Below, piece by piece: positions 1 through 11,278 of a stretch of DNA of 64,000 nucleotides (the stretch's first letter is position 1; every line of letters begins with the position of its first letter). The notes under the pieces were generated by a model, which did no database searches, had not been told where the DNA came from, and worked only from the letters and a program-made list of their open reading frames with translations. The DNA comes from Breviolum minutum Mf 1.05b.01 (lineage: Eukaryota; Sar; Dinophyceae; Suessiales; Symbiodiniaceae): positions 1-64,000 of the forward strand of contig DF239431.1 in the NCBI GenBank assembly GCA_000507305.1. The letters run 5' to 3'. The translations under genes were made by a program, and so were the position numbers.

Positions 1-440
1 TTTCAATGAAATTGAAACTTGGTCACTTCCATGTTCATGTCATCGTGGATTCCGCAGGAGGAACAGGAGTCATCTATTTTGGATGTACAAGTTCACTCTC
101 ACCATATATCTCCTGTCTTTCTTTTCCTTAACATGGAATCAGGCCTGCTGGTATCACGAGTTTGTTCTTTTTTTTTGACATGGACATGGAAAAGTATATT
201 TTATTTTTTTTGCAAGATGTTAATTGATAGGGGAGTAAAAATACCCAAAATATGAATTTTGGTTAAACAAAAAATGTATCTCTGGCTTCGAGCTATGGCA
301 GTCATAGAATGAAGTTTCACCTGGATTGCTCCATCCTTTGAACTCTCATATTTTCACCTCGTCAAATGGTTTGGCCTCACAAGCAGCAGTCTTAGCTCAG
401 AATCCGTTTCCGGGATTGGTGTTTTTTCACCCACCCATTT

Positions 441-525
441 GAACATATGCGCGAGTCAAATTGAATTTATTTCCCCAATGTTCAGGGTGAACATGAAAAA
501 TAGATAAAAATAGTTGAAACCTCAA
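441..525 (-). mobile_element. Family B element, diverged
   Basis: Interior of the family recognised (GAGTCAAATTG … TTCAGGGTGAACAT); arms CCCACCCATTTGAA and TTGAAACCTCAACCC. Confidence 0.55.
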
Positions 526-902
526 CCCAGCTGTTGGGATTGGTAGCTTTGGATACATTTCACAGCTCAATCAAGACAACCCCAGTGAAGAGTTGTTTTT
601 GCCACACCAAAAATGTTGCAGTCCGATTGAGAGTCGTTTATCTTTGTTCAATAGGAGATATCCCTGGCACAAAGCTGTCATAAACTTCTTAGGTTTTTGT
701 ACCCGAAAGTGACGGTAGTCAAAAGCGTAAAAATCTATTTCCTCCATACTGCTCCGAATACCTGGTAACAAGGTGTTGAGAATTGCCCCAAAGGCATTGT
801 TCAAAGTGTCTTGCAATTCATCTGCAGATACTACAGGGGTTCATTTCAGTGGTTTCAAACCTACCCATTTTTATCCATCACAGTCCTTGGTATCCACTGC
901 AC

Positions 903-3900
903 CATCATCCTTCAATGTGGCCACGCTCAACTCGGTACAGTCCCAGGGCATAGAGGGATGGTTCCAGGAGATATAGGCCAGTTGCTGACCATTTGGACTC
1001 AACTTCGGTGCAGCATAAAAGTCATCACCTAGCAGTCTCCGTTGATCCCCACCTGTCCCCCCTTGCCCCTCCCCATGCCCCATGGGTGCGGGGTCTCAAC
1101 CAGCAAAAAGGCCCTCATCCAAGTGATATCAGCTGTCAACTGAGTAATGTTCAAAACCACTATATATAATATTCCAGAATACTGATTGGTTTATAGAGAA
1201 CCATATACTGATATTGGCTTATTACGCATTATAAACCCCGGGTAGTTTTTGTTATCCCTATAATTTCCAACATACACAACCAGGGACCCCAACTGGTCAA
1301 AGTGGTTACTGCTCAGTTTGCTGTCCTCTCCTAAACGGCACCTTCAACCAAGACCTCCATGGTGCCACTACCATCCAAAGACACTGAACAAATGGTGTTC
1401 TTCACATCGCTGGGTTTGGGATTCGTGTGATCTTCTCGAACCTCAGTCGGCACGGCAGCGGAGAAAATCGTACGGAAGTGTATGGTGAATGTATCCAGCC
1501 TCCGCAATAAAATTAACGGATGCTTCACCTGAACATGATGATTTCCATGTTCGGAATCTGGTTTTTTGAGGCATGTGATTTTTCTGGGGGTGTTGGTTAC
1601 AAACGTGGAAATACATTGTATCTTTGTACAACTACAGAACTCATTAGACTTATATTTTCATGAAGTTGGCAAGTTGTCAACAATGAAGTGGCATTCGGTT
1701 TGAGACACAAACATACATGGCTCAGTTTCAAAAAAATGAAACATACTGTTGATGGAAGAAATCCTGCACCACCTGGGATCCATAAAACCATGTAAATAAT
1801 GGGAGAAACCCACATATTAAGTCGTGCAGGATTTCTTCCATCAACAGTATGTTTCACTCTTATGGGCCATCACCTCCACCAAATTTCAGCTTCTCCACCT
1901 TTTCCAACCCTTCAAATCCCGTTTTGGTTTCCAACGAGTTTTCTTCGGCTTAGGCACACAAATCAAGCGTTTTCGGGGCATGTCGAAAATGCAATCTGCA
2001 AAACGATAACGTTTGTCCTCTTCATAAGCGCTGCTGGGAGTAAGGCACACGGCTTCCTCCCCTGACTTGATGCAATAGAGTCGTTGATCAGCAAAATTCG
2101 TGTAAAACCTTGGCAGAAATTGGCTGCTTGGTGAAAACTAGAGTTACCTTTAAAACACATATCTAAACAAAAATACATCTCAAAGGATTGCACTGACAAA
2201 TGGAGAATACTATGGTGAAATATGTTTTGCAAAACAATGCAATTTACCTGAAATTAGAATCATTTTCAGCTACTGTGTAAGTAGATATAAATACTGTGTA
2301 TACATGCATGTGCATATGCTTATGCAAAGTTTTTACACAAGTCGATTTTGGGAGCAATACTGTATCACACCGACATGGGGAAATTTTTAGGGTGTCACAA
2401 CATCGATTGGGTTGTGATTTTCTTAACATGTTGAGACATAAAGGTGAAAAAACACATTGTAGGACAACTTCAGCTGCAATTGACAAGCAACCTTGGAACG
2501 AATCAAACATATTGAGTCACCAGGTTTGTTGTAAAGATCTTACGAGAATCTTTTTCAAAATAGGCTTCACAAATGATCCACACATCTTTAAATCAACATT
2601 AACACCCAGCAACAATGCTCCATCTTGATCTATCCAATATGGAACTCCGCCATATTCGTGAACTCGTGTTCTTGCGTTCACATCACTCGGAGTCAGATCG
2701 ATTTTGACATTTCCTTCACCAAAACTGCAGATCACCTGCGGGCAGTGGAGAAACAGAAGTATTTTTTCGTCACAAAGGTGCGGCAAGGAGTTGTATTTTG
2801 GAAAGAACATAAGCTTACAATGTGTTCATCTACATGTTTATAAAGAGTGTGAATCATGGCTGCATATATATAATATATTAATATCATATGTATCTACACC
2901 TTTTCTGCGAACAACTTATGCATGCAGGATTGCAAGTTCAGTTTGGAAAAGTCTCACGTCCCATCAAGAACAAATCACAACATTGCAGCTTTACAAAAAA
3001 ATGAAAACAGAACACACCAACATAAACAATGCAATCTGTAATGATTCACCATCGCTATTATAGAATAGAAGGGCATCATTTTTGGGGATTCCCTTCCACT
3101 GGACCACTATTTACATATGGGGGGTCCATAGGGGGGGGTTGCGGTCGCTTTGAATGAAGGATGAATAATTACAAATCTTAAAGTCATTGATAATCGTTCC
3201 ATCATATTCATTTCGTAGAATCTGCATTGCATTTTCCTAAATCCGCAAAAAAACATGCATGATTTCCCTTCATTTGACGAATTTTGAACATCAAGATTTC
3301 TTTCTTCCAGCTCCTTTCAATCAACTCTTTAAATCATTGAGCAATTATTGAATCCCCTTGGAGTCTTCAGGATGTTGAAGACATACGAAACTCAAGCTTC
3401 AACTCCACCTGTCGACCAGCTTCTTGTGGTCGTCCTTCCATCCAACGCAACTTTCCGTCAGAGCAGCTAACGGCACCAAGTTTGATGGCACCAGCGGTGA
3501 TGAAACTGGCCTTAAATGTGCACCAAACCGTTGCCCTATTGAAATAATGTTGGAACTATATTAAAAATCAAATCATGATTATATCGTTATCACAATTAGA
3601 ATTATATTGTATCATGTCACATCATATCATATCATATAATATCATAACTATATGATATGATCTCACATTGTATCACAACATTGTAAAATGCAATTGATTA
3701 TATTACGTTGTATTAAATTATATTGTATCATATCACTAGTTTGTATATATATATAAATATCATATGTATCAAATGTAGCATATCATAGTGTATTGTAAAT
3801 CAAGACACCATCACATTCAAACACTGAACGGTAGGTCAAGGGATACTGCGAGGAGCGAGATACTAACATGTATACACGTATTCACACAAATGGATGGTAA

Positions 3901-4645
3901 ATGCAAAATCCAAAGCAAGCAACAAGGAGATGTAATGTTGTGGGAGTGTGATCCCATCCCCATTCATTTATTTCCTCCCTGAACCTAACATGCTCCCTGA
4001 AAAATAGGCCATCCAACTACTATTCCAACCATCCATTTCCTGGGGCTATGTTAGTTTTGGGGGGTATTATTAAGATTTGTGGATTCTTTTTCGATGCTAA
4101 CCTCACCCATAGTTTCTTATCAGATCTCCATGATTAACTCACTACTTGCAAATCTCTATCAAAAATATCAAAATCTTTAAGGTTACCATCTCTTGTTCCT
4201 AAGCCTAAATTGGGGGGCAACATTAAACCCCACAAAACACCATACTCCGGAAGTCTGTACAAAAACCGCGGCAGGTTCAGTGAGAAAACATGCACATTCC
4301 AACTCTAAGTAACTTTGAAGGATCCACCAAACAAACCGTCGAAATCCATCTACACCCTGGAAGATTAACATGGAACCTACAAATCACCCATTTAGAAAGG
4401 AAAATGATCTTCCAAACCATCATTTTCAGGTTCCATGTTAATCTTCCAGGGTGTATTCTAAAGAAAGTTGGGTCCCAAAAGTCCATCGGACTTTCTGAAA
4501 CCAAAACCACCCGAGTTGCGGTGATTGGAGATTCCCATTCTCCATATGGCCGTACTTGGCTGCTTGCCATCATCCTCACAGCCCGTGGGATGCGAGGTCG
4601 AGGCCCTCCCCGACGCCGAGAAGAAAGCAATCGAGCTAAGGCCAC
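903..4645 (-). CDS. S9-family serine peptidase (prolyl oligopeptidase / acylaminoacyl peptidase-like), 5' part, six exons
   Basis: Minus-strand split gene with exons 4511-4645, 3409-3510, 2614-2735, 1958-2108, 1342-1441 and about 903-1028. All five joins keep the frame with GT-AG introns. The spliced protein has the N-terminal propeller signatures of S9 peptidases in order: YGEWESPIT (residue ~33), WMEGRPQEAGR, NARTRVHEYGG, FADQRLYCIKSGEEAV, RYRFADCIFD, VREDHTNPK, then GDDFYAAPKLSPNG and SWNHPSMPWD. The first ~25 residues are Arg-rich and could be an organelle transit peptide; the ATG at 4645 is the first in frame. The catalytic Ser-Asp-His domain is not in the exons found. Exon 6 may instead end at 882, and downstream exons are unresolved or lie left of the window. 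Family members cleave peptides, often at proline or acylated ends. Confidence 0.85.
1180..1285. mobile_element. Family H element, diverged
   Basis: CTGATTGGTTTATAGAGAAC … CAACCAGGG; nearly fills peptidase intron 5. Confidence 0.5.
1746..1847. mobile_element. Family A fold-back element
   Basis: Terminal inverted repeat CTGTTGATGGAAGAAATCCT and complement, flanked by TA on both sides (MITE of Tc1/mariner type by its ends). Lies in intron 4 of the peptidase gene. Interior GTAAATAATGGGATAAAC is shared by the family. Confidence 0.85.
3590..3780. repeat. ATCATAT-rich low-complexity tract
   Basis: Irregular TATCAT/ATATC motifs in intron 1 of the peptidase gene. Confidence 0.6.
3975..4065. mobile_element. 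Family C element
   Basis: Arms CCCTGAACCTAACATGCTCC and GGGGCTATGTTAGTTTTGGGG; in intron 1 of the peptidase gene. The family shape is TACCCTCC…GAAACTAACAT with its complement and TA at both ends. Confidence 0.7.
4350..4456. mobile_element. Family E element
   Basis: TA-CACCCTGGAAGATTAACATGG … CATGTTAATCTTCCAGGGTG-TA, in intron 1 of the peptidase gene. Confidence 0.85.
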
Positions 4646-4689
4646 ACCAAGGCAAGCTCCGTGAAAGCCAGCACGAATGCCTAAGCCAG

Positions 4690-4780
4690 ACCATCCATGG
4701 GACTGGTATATTTACCTACATGAATGGTTGATTTTGATGGTAAATGTACGGAAATATACCATACATGGATGGTATGGGTA
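4690..4780. mobile_element. Family D element
   Basis: Arms CCATCCATGGGACTGGTATA and TATACCATACATGGATGG with TTTACCTACAT inside. The peptidase start (4645) is just downstream on the minus strand, so it may lie in the 5' flank. Confidence 0.75.
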
Positions 4781-5413
4781 AGAATTGCTTGAGGTCATGT
4801 TGATTTTTGTTGTTCATTCAAGCAATGAATATCACAAGAATATTACCATGAAATTTGAAAATCCAAGGGTAGATGGCATGTCTCCTTCAAGAGTATTGGT
4901 TATTGTGTTGTACATCACCGTGATTTGGCGACAAGGGTGCGATGCAAACTGGTTTGGACTGGTTGAACAACCAAACAGCTGATGGACGTTTGGAATCCAT
5001 GAACTGTCAACAGGGCTGATACATCAATGGGCCCAATGAAAGTCATCTATTGATCACACAAACACGGGGGTTGAGACTTGGTACACCTGTATAAGAAGGG
5101 AGGTAGGCAACCATCTATTAAACTAAATACCTTTAGGACCTGTGTCAATGTTTTAATTTGTTTATTTTCGGCAAGCTCTGCATGCCTCCAATTCGAAGAT
5201 CACCAGCAACAAAAAATCATCACTCTCAACTTTTGCCTGGAACCTGTGAATATCCTCTATTTCGGTGCTTCAACCCTCCAAAAGAAGGACTTGTCCAATC
5301 AAAAAACCTTAGTCAAATATAGGTCCTTGGTATATATTTCTATTATATTGTTCTAGCATATCATCCTCTGAAAGTCTTTGGCCGAAGATGCTATCAAATG
5401 CTTTCACAGAGAC

Positions 5414-5483
5414 CTTGCGAATTGCAGAATGGGTCGAATAGGTCGATGAAATCTTCGGCCGTAGCGGCAGAGAAATCATGGAC
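5414..5483 (-). CDS. Internal exon of unknown gene
   Basis: A 70-nt open segment between a T-rich acceptor (…TTTTAG at 5485-5484) and the donor GTCTCT at 5413. It encodes 23 residues, VHDFSAATAEDFIDLFDPF then CNSQ, acidic and helix-prone. I do not recognise it. It could belong to a gene downstream of the peptidase start or stand alone. Confidence 0.4.
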
Positions 5484-5599
5484 CTAAAAAAACCCTGTCA
5501 AAAGGTACAATTACACATGTTTTGTTGAATATAAGTGCTGTGATTAGCCGAAATTCCCATAGGATATACGTGATAACTACACAAATACCTAAAATATCA

Positions 5600-6480
5600 T
5601 GAACACCTGCTGTGGAATTGATATTGTCTTGCTCAAATTGTGGAAGATCTCATTTACAACCATATTAAACCTTGTTAAAGATGATCAACCATTTTTTGGT
5701 GTGGAGTCATTCTTTTCTTTCATGAAGCCCAACAGCCCCGGCACTCAACGTTGAGCCCTCAAGCTTTGGTCGACACGACAAGATGCTTAGCTTCCAAAGT
5801 TGACATCGTCGATGCAAAAAACGAAATGCTCGAAAAACATCAATTTCAAACAAAAACTATCAAATTCCCCCTAAGCAAAAAATAGGTCTTGAAGAAAAAT
5901 TGGTCAAACCATAGGTCTCCCAAAAAAAAGGGGGCCACATTTTTTTCATGTTTCGTTTTTTTTCTTTTTTTCGCTTGCGCATCCCGCAACGGACTCCCAA
6001 AGCATTTTTTTTGTTTCTCAAGTGGCAAGGCAACTTTGGCCGGTTTGGAAACTACTGGAAACCTTGGAGAGGCCGGCAATCTCTCCAAAATGCCTGCCAG
6101 GTGGGTGGCGTTTTTTCGGTGGTGTGGACCCTCCGAGGGGGTGAAAGAAGCGGTAGTTCTTCGGAGCCAGGGTGTTTGTTTGGGGGTCCTCAAAACTAGC
6201 CACACCTGGATTGAGGGGTCAAGATTCTTGAGGGGGGTGGTGATTTTTTATGGCCCTTTCTTCATTTCGGTGTGATTGAAATCAACTGGAAAAACCAGTT
6301 CAGGGTTGAAGTTGTGGATAAGATTTCTGGGGTCAAATAATGGCAAAATGAAAGCAAACAAACACGCACAGTATGCTTGATCATGGTTATGTCACACTCA
6401 GAGTTGATGATCTCTTGTTTGCTGTTTGAGAGCTGTCGATTGTCCTCTCTTGCAAACGTGAGGCTACACCGCACACTTTA
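5600..6480. other. No gene assigned
   Basis: GC-richer patch at 5900-6240 with frames open on both strands, including a plus-strand frame of 128 codons. Poly-A and poly-T runs interrupt it and no splice signal fits, so no gene is called. Confidence 0.3.
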
Positions 6481-6767
6481 GTTCGAAATTGGGTGTGAAC
6501 AGTGAAATGAACTTGATCATGATTGCAGGGTGGTTTTCCCAACCACGGAACTTCCGGACCTTCGGAAATGTTCGTTTTTTTGGAAGGAAACTGGATGGGA
6601 CACTCACAATTTGGATCTACCCAATCTACGCCAAAAAACGCCTTGAAATTCAGGCATTAGAACTCCTCATGGTCAGGTGGCGTTGGTGGTATGCCCATGG
6701 CAGCTCTCTCCTGAAATCGTGGATGGAACCCAACGACTCCAGAAAGTTTATTGACTTACCTTTCCTC

Positions 6768-6870
6768 CCATAGTCATGGAAGTTAAAAATGGGAAGTCTT
6801 CCAATAGTAAGTTGGTTCCTCTCACTTAGGGTAATTTTCCACTGAACCATGATTATGGGAGAAAGAGTAC
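6768..6870. mobile_element. Family K element
   Basis: CCTCCCATAGTCATGG … ACTGAACCATGATTATGGGAG. Confidence 0.75.
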
Positions 6871-6983
6871 CTGGCCACCTTCTGAAATCATTTAAAACCC
6901 ATATGCACACATGTTTCCCTTCAACAATTCAACGCCTAGGCTACATACATCTCTTTTCTTGCATGAACAATCACTGAAACATA

Positions 6984-7090
6984 CTGTTGATGGTTCAGAA
7001 ATCCTGCTAACCAGTTGAGGTTGGTAGTTTATCCCATTATTTTCAGGGTCTTATACATCCCAGCTGGTGCAGGATTTCAGCCATCAACAG
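6984..7090. mobile_element. Family A element
   Basis: TA-flanked; right arm GGATTTCAGCCATCAACAG. Confidence 0.8.
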
Positions 7091-7099
7091 TACCATGAA

Positions 7100-7222
7100 T
7101 CTAAGATCCCACCCACATACCCCTGGAAGATACCCCGGACGTTTCACCAACAGTTTATGAAGGATTTCCTTTCTTTGTGCGGTTTTGGGAAGTTTGGGGT
7201 ATCTTCCCAGGGGTATGTGAGC
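7100..7222. mobile_element. Single-copy fold-back element L
   Basis: CACATACCCCTGGAAGATAC … GTATCTTCCCAGGGGTATGTG; abuts family A copy 6984-7090. Confidence 0.7.
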
Positions 7223-7359
7223 AAAATCATTGCCTGTTGGCTCCTTTTGAAGTTTGAGATCTTCCAAGTATGGAACCACGAAGGTCCACATGAAGATCGC
7301 GATAGCAACAAAGATCAGCACCTATCTTCCATGGAGTGAACCCGGAAGTTCCCTAAAAA

Positions 7360-7445
7360 AGGTCGTAGGTAGCATGTAACCCCCCCCCCAATTGGCAATA
7401 TATATTTAATATAAGTGGTATAATACAAGTGTACCAATTGGGTGA
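7360..7445. mobile_element. Family M element
   Basis: GTAGGTAGCATGTAACCCCC … CCAATTGGGTGAGC; partner of 62567-62690. Confidence 0.6.
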
Positions 7446-7618
7446 GCTATTGAACCTATGCCATGTCGTGGACACAACAATCATACGAAGTGAAACATCC
7501 CAGAATGTAGGATATGTTGTTAAAGATCCAGCTTCATACGTTGATATGATTGTCATACTGGCTTGAAAATAGTATATCATATGTCTGTAAATATATGATA
7601 TGTACATTCACAACTCAT

Positions 7619-8194
7619 TCACATACATCTTTTGCGCTTGTTTTGACAAATCTCTTCTGAGCTGTCTTCTGCATGTCTCTGATCTCTCAATCTATCAAAA
7701 AGAACCGCCTTGTAGACAGAGTCGATCTCTCCTGACTGCCTCAGCTAACCAATAGTTGGTCGATTTGCTTCATGAGAGTGCTGCATGTTTTTCTCATCAA
7801 AAAATGTAATATAAGTAGTACGGCTATTATATATTGTGATGTATGTAAACATGAATAAACTGACATCAATTCAAACCCATCTAAAGTCCTCCTTAGAAAC
7901 CATCAGTTTCTTTCAGAAGTGTTCGCACATGTTAACTCTAAGGATCGACCGATTATGACAAACTAACATGGCTGGCTGGAAAATCCACCATTTTATGTGT
8001 CATTTAACAAAGGGTCCAATTTCCATTTGCATCCATTTGCTATCTTAAAATTACCGGAGTTTTATCGATTATAATTATGACAAATTAACACAAATTGTGC
8101 GTGCAGCCACAAGTTACTCTCGTGCTTTTCGGATAAGTTCTCGGTCTGCTTTGATCTGTGCAGCGGTCCGACCATTTTTAAAGGTCCGCATGAC
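7619..8194 (-). CDS. C-terminal two exons of unknown charged helical protein
   Basis: Exons 8118-8194 and 7619-7739 join in phase 2 (donor GTAACT, acceptor TGAG). The result is a 65-residue highly charged tail: VMRTFKNGRTAAQIKADREL, a stretch with SVYKAVLFDRL, and the end QNKRKRCM, then TGA at 7621-7619. The lysine/arginine end might be a nuclear-localisation-like patch. The intron upstream holds a family D element. No family recognised. Confidence 0.5.
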
Positions 8195-8261
8195 CTGGAG
8201 ATTAGCTGCTAAGTACAGGACTTGGGATGTGGATTTCAAAGTAACAATGAAGCCGTTAAAC

Positions 8262-8362
8262 CATACCATCCATGGGACGATTGTAAAATTTACCTATACA
8301 TTTGGTCTGGTTGATTTTTTGTGGTACATGTAGGGAAACATACCATACATGGATGCGGTGGG
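8262..8362. mobile_element. Family D element
   Basis: ACCATACCATCCATGGGACG … CATACCATACATGGATGCGG. Confidence 0.75.
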
Positions 8363-8662
8363 TTGATCATTCTGGGTGCATCAACTTCACAATTACACTC
8401 ATATTGGACTCAGATATAGACAGTACCGTGCCAACAAAATCGCTTTGGAGTACATCCAACATATTCTTATTTGTTTTTAAAGGCACTATACTACCTATTA
8501 TAGAGATTGATGTCTAGAATCTAGAAAGTCTGAAAGAGTCCCAAACGTCACTAATTACTAACACTGATGACTAAAATCGCGCTATTTTCCAGCTCAAACC
8601 CACCTGATACCGCCGAAAAGGATCAGCGATCAGCGATTGAGATTTCAGCCGTGGGTCTCGAT

Positions 8663-8682
8663 GCACATCGAGACGGCTTGAG
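8663..8682. other. Perfect hairpin
   Basis: GTCTCGATG-CA-CATCGAGAC, 9-bp stem with a 2-nt loop, in a GC-rich island (8580-8710) with a GTAACT donor-like site on the plus strand at its right edge. Confidence 0.6.
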
Positions 8683-9027
8683 CCGGAATTTCAGCCGCGG
8701 GGACAGGTAACTAAGAGTTGACATGAACAAATCGGTAAGCCATGGAATTGATACTAACACGACCATGGATGTCAACACCTACTATGTGAATGATACTACT
8801 GATACTAGGCTAACTCCTCACCTAAAAAAATGATGATAAACAGTGCTGCGGCTTCAATGCAACTGTTCTTTCATCCGCTATTGGACAATTGGATCGATAT
8901 TGATGGACCTAAAAAAAGATTCACTGATTAGTTCAAGATTCGTTTTTGCATGTGTGAAACAAATGCAACATCTTCATACAATCCTACCATAGAAGTCATT
9001 GAAAGTACTAAACCTGACTACATCTGG

Positions 9028-9133
9028 GGGTTTCCTAAAATGGTGGTACCCCCAAATCATCCATTTGTTCATAGGGTTTTCCATTATAAACCATCCATTT
9101 TGGGGGTTTTCCCCTATTTTTGGAAACACCCAT
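9028..9133. mobile_element. Family F element
   Basis: GTTTCCTAAAATGGTGG … CTATTTTTGGAAACACC; flanks CATCTGGGG and CATCTGAAT share six bases. Confidence 0.75.
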
Positions 9134-9263
9134 CTGAATACCTACGTTTTGGGGGTCAACCTCAATCAGTTCAGCCCAGCCTGAGAAGGTGTAGGTATGC
9201 CAGCCTAAGTGCCCCCACCAAAGGCAGTGTTCAAAACCCACCAGTGACAGTCCATTGAAATCC

Positions 9264-9362
9264 TGGTTGGTTTAATAGGGATGCTTATTATAATGGCAAT
9301 CCCTATAGAACTGGTAATATTAATCTATTATTACATCACATCAATATAGCAAATAACCAGGG
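9264..9362. mobile_element. Family H element
   Basis: CCTGGTTGGTTTAATAGGGA … AATAACCAGGG. Confidence 0.65.
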
Positions 9363-9857
9363 TTTTGGTTACTGAGCTGCTTATCTTGTTAGTGATTCAT
9401 GGACAATCTATATAATAATATAATGCAATGTATGTGACACCGGTGACACCTGGTGCAGGTCCTGTGATTTTGTGCATCGCAGTGTGGAAAAAACCAGCAG
9501 TGTGGGACTCCCGGGAAAGAATACACCACCGAAGTTTAACATAGCCCCTGAAAAATTGTGGTTGGAAAACAAGCCTTTCCTATTGGGTTCTGGTTACTTT
9601 TCAAGGATAGTTCCGCATCATATAAAATATCAGATTTTTTTTTTAGATACAAACATAAACTAATGACCCAATATACCTCATATATACATTATCACTCATG
9701 ACTCAATAGCCTAATTATCATTGATATAAACATGCAGCTATATGCTTTATGATAAGAGCTACCAGGAATAAAGGATGGAATGATTGAGATTTGAGGATAT
9801 GTAACATCACAGAGGTGACCATAGTTGTAGCAAATGGTACCACCGGGTACCGTGGTG

Positions 9858-9979
9858 ACCATGGGAACCCACGTTTGTTTCCTTCATTTTTAGGGGGTTA
9901 TAACTTATTTCACCCCAATATATTGGGGGTTGAAAAAAACAACTTCCTTTTTCCATGGGCACTTGGGGGTCCAAGGGGA
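9858..9979 (+). mobile_element. Family G element
   Basis: ACCATGGGAACCCACG, then CCTTCATTTTTAGGGGGTTA and CCCCAATATATTGGGGGTTG, end CTTGGGGGTCCAAGG. About 115 bp, conserved in order but weakly palindromic. Confidence 0.7.
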
Positions 9980-10021
9980 ACTACTATTCACCAAACTGAT
10001 TGATTCACCTGTTGCTGAAAC

Positions 10022-10110
10022 CTTGCTGTAAAGGTTTCCCGACCAGCATTGACAGTGCTTCCTGCCATCGTAGAGACCTTCAAGGCAGGTCCAGGTTGTT
10101 GTTGTTTTTC
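10022..10110 (-). CDS. Internal exon of unknown gene
   Basis: An 89-nt segment between acceptor …GGAAG and donor GTTTCAGC. It reads 29 residues starting EKQQQPGPALKVSTMAGS, polar and low in hydrophobics. Another frame is also open here, so the frame call is tentative. A family G element follows at 9858-9979. Confidence 0.35.
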
Positions 10111-10710
10111 CTTCCAGCAAAGGCACTAAATCAGCAAGACCATAGACATATATCAAATCACCACCTCGACATGAAAAAAACATGACACCATGGTTTCGGA
10201 TTTTTTGTTTATAGAAGAAACCTCAACCCCCTTGAAAACTGCAATTAGAAGAATTGCTCTAACTTAAAATGGTGGCCCCAAGAGTTGGCGTTGAGGAAAA
10301 GTCGGAGAGTTCTTGGAGGGCCTATTTCTTGGGGGGGAGCTTTTTCTTAGCAACACAGGTTACACCTGACTCTCATGACATCATAGAAATATCGAATCAT
10401 AGATATCATACATACCTGGAACCTCACACATTCAATTGTAAATGGCAGTTTCAATTTGATGATTCCAAATCTTTAGACCGGAAATGGTTGGAAATCACCA
10501 AACGTCCACTTTTACCTTGTTGTTTAGGGTTCCAGGTAGGTCTCAGATTTCAGCCAGCAGAAGCTGTTTTTGGTGGTTTTTGGGGGATCAAATTTCAGGC
10601 CCGAATGGAGGATTCACACATGTGCAAAAAACGCCCACTCAGCTTGTTTTGAATGCAGAAAATGCCCTTCAAGTCAAAGAATAGCTGAAATGCAATTCTT
10701 AGTGACAACT

Positions 10711-10805
10711 AGTTGGTGGTTTCAACCCACTGAAAAATATTAGTCAAATTGGATCATTTCCCCAAGTACGGGTGAAAATACAAAATATTTGAAGCCACCA
10801 CCTAG
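10711..10805 (-). mobile_element. Family B element (introner-like)
   Basis: Arms AGTTGGTGGTTTCAACCCA and the complement of CTAGGTGGTGGCTTCAAAT. Flanks GACAACT and GACAATA look like an 8-bp-class target duplication. On the minus strand it starts GT and ends AG. Confidence 0.8.
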
Positions 10806-11278
10806 GACAATATCTAATTCAACCTTGACTTTTCTGTAGGCTTTTTTTTTCCCCGGCACGACTCCTTTCCCATCTCCGAATCCCCGGTACCTGCAAGCAG
10901 CTTCGATCAAGGCCGACCATCTTCCAGCAAATAGATCCTTGGGCGACTTCACCTGTAAAAGTTGGAGCTTTTTGCAACCATTTCCCATGGAAAAATTGGG
11001 ATGAAAGATCACGAGAAAATAGCACATTTGCTGTAGAAATCGTGGTTGAATGGGGGTAAAACTGGGGGAAAGGGGTGGTGGTCTCAAAATGGTTCTGAAA
11101 GCAACGTTGAATGGAAGAATTTAGCTGAGTTGGGATTCTTTTTTCAAAAACACTGGAAGAAAGAGGCAAAGGATGTTTTAAAAACATGACATCTATGTTT
11201 GACATGTGTCCCCCACATCTTTTCTTTGAACACTTCACCAACCAGTCTTCAGAAGCACCTGGGGTTCTGCCATCAATC
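10802..11278 (-). CDS. Two exons of unknown gene; the second may end at a family B element
   Basis: Exon 11239-11278 (IDGRTPGASEDWL) joins in phase 0 to exon 10802-10952 (starts VKSPKDLFAGRWSALIEAAC). The donor side and the downstream exon both begin GTGAAGT, a 7-nt direct repeat. The second exon could stop early at 10891 (donor GTACCG). It could also run to 10802, where the next base pair GT is the first GT of a family B element. Using that element as the intron, the frame continues 11 codons and stops. Product unknown. Confidence 0.45.

Noticed and set aside
571-816. Minus-strand frame of 81 codons left of peptidase exon 6
   Set aside because: It does not continue the S9 propeller sequence expected there and no acceptor gives a matching phase; probably intron.
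5889-6275. Plus-strand open frame of 128 codons and the overlapping minus frames
   Set aside because: Openness comes from GC-richer sequence with long homopolymers; no splice signals or recognisable motif.
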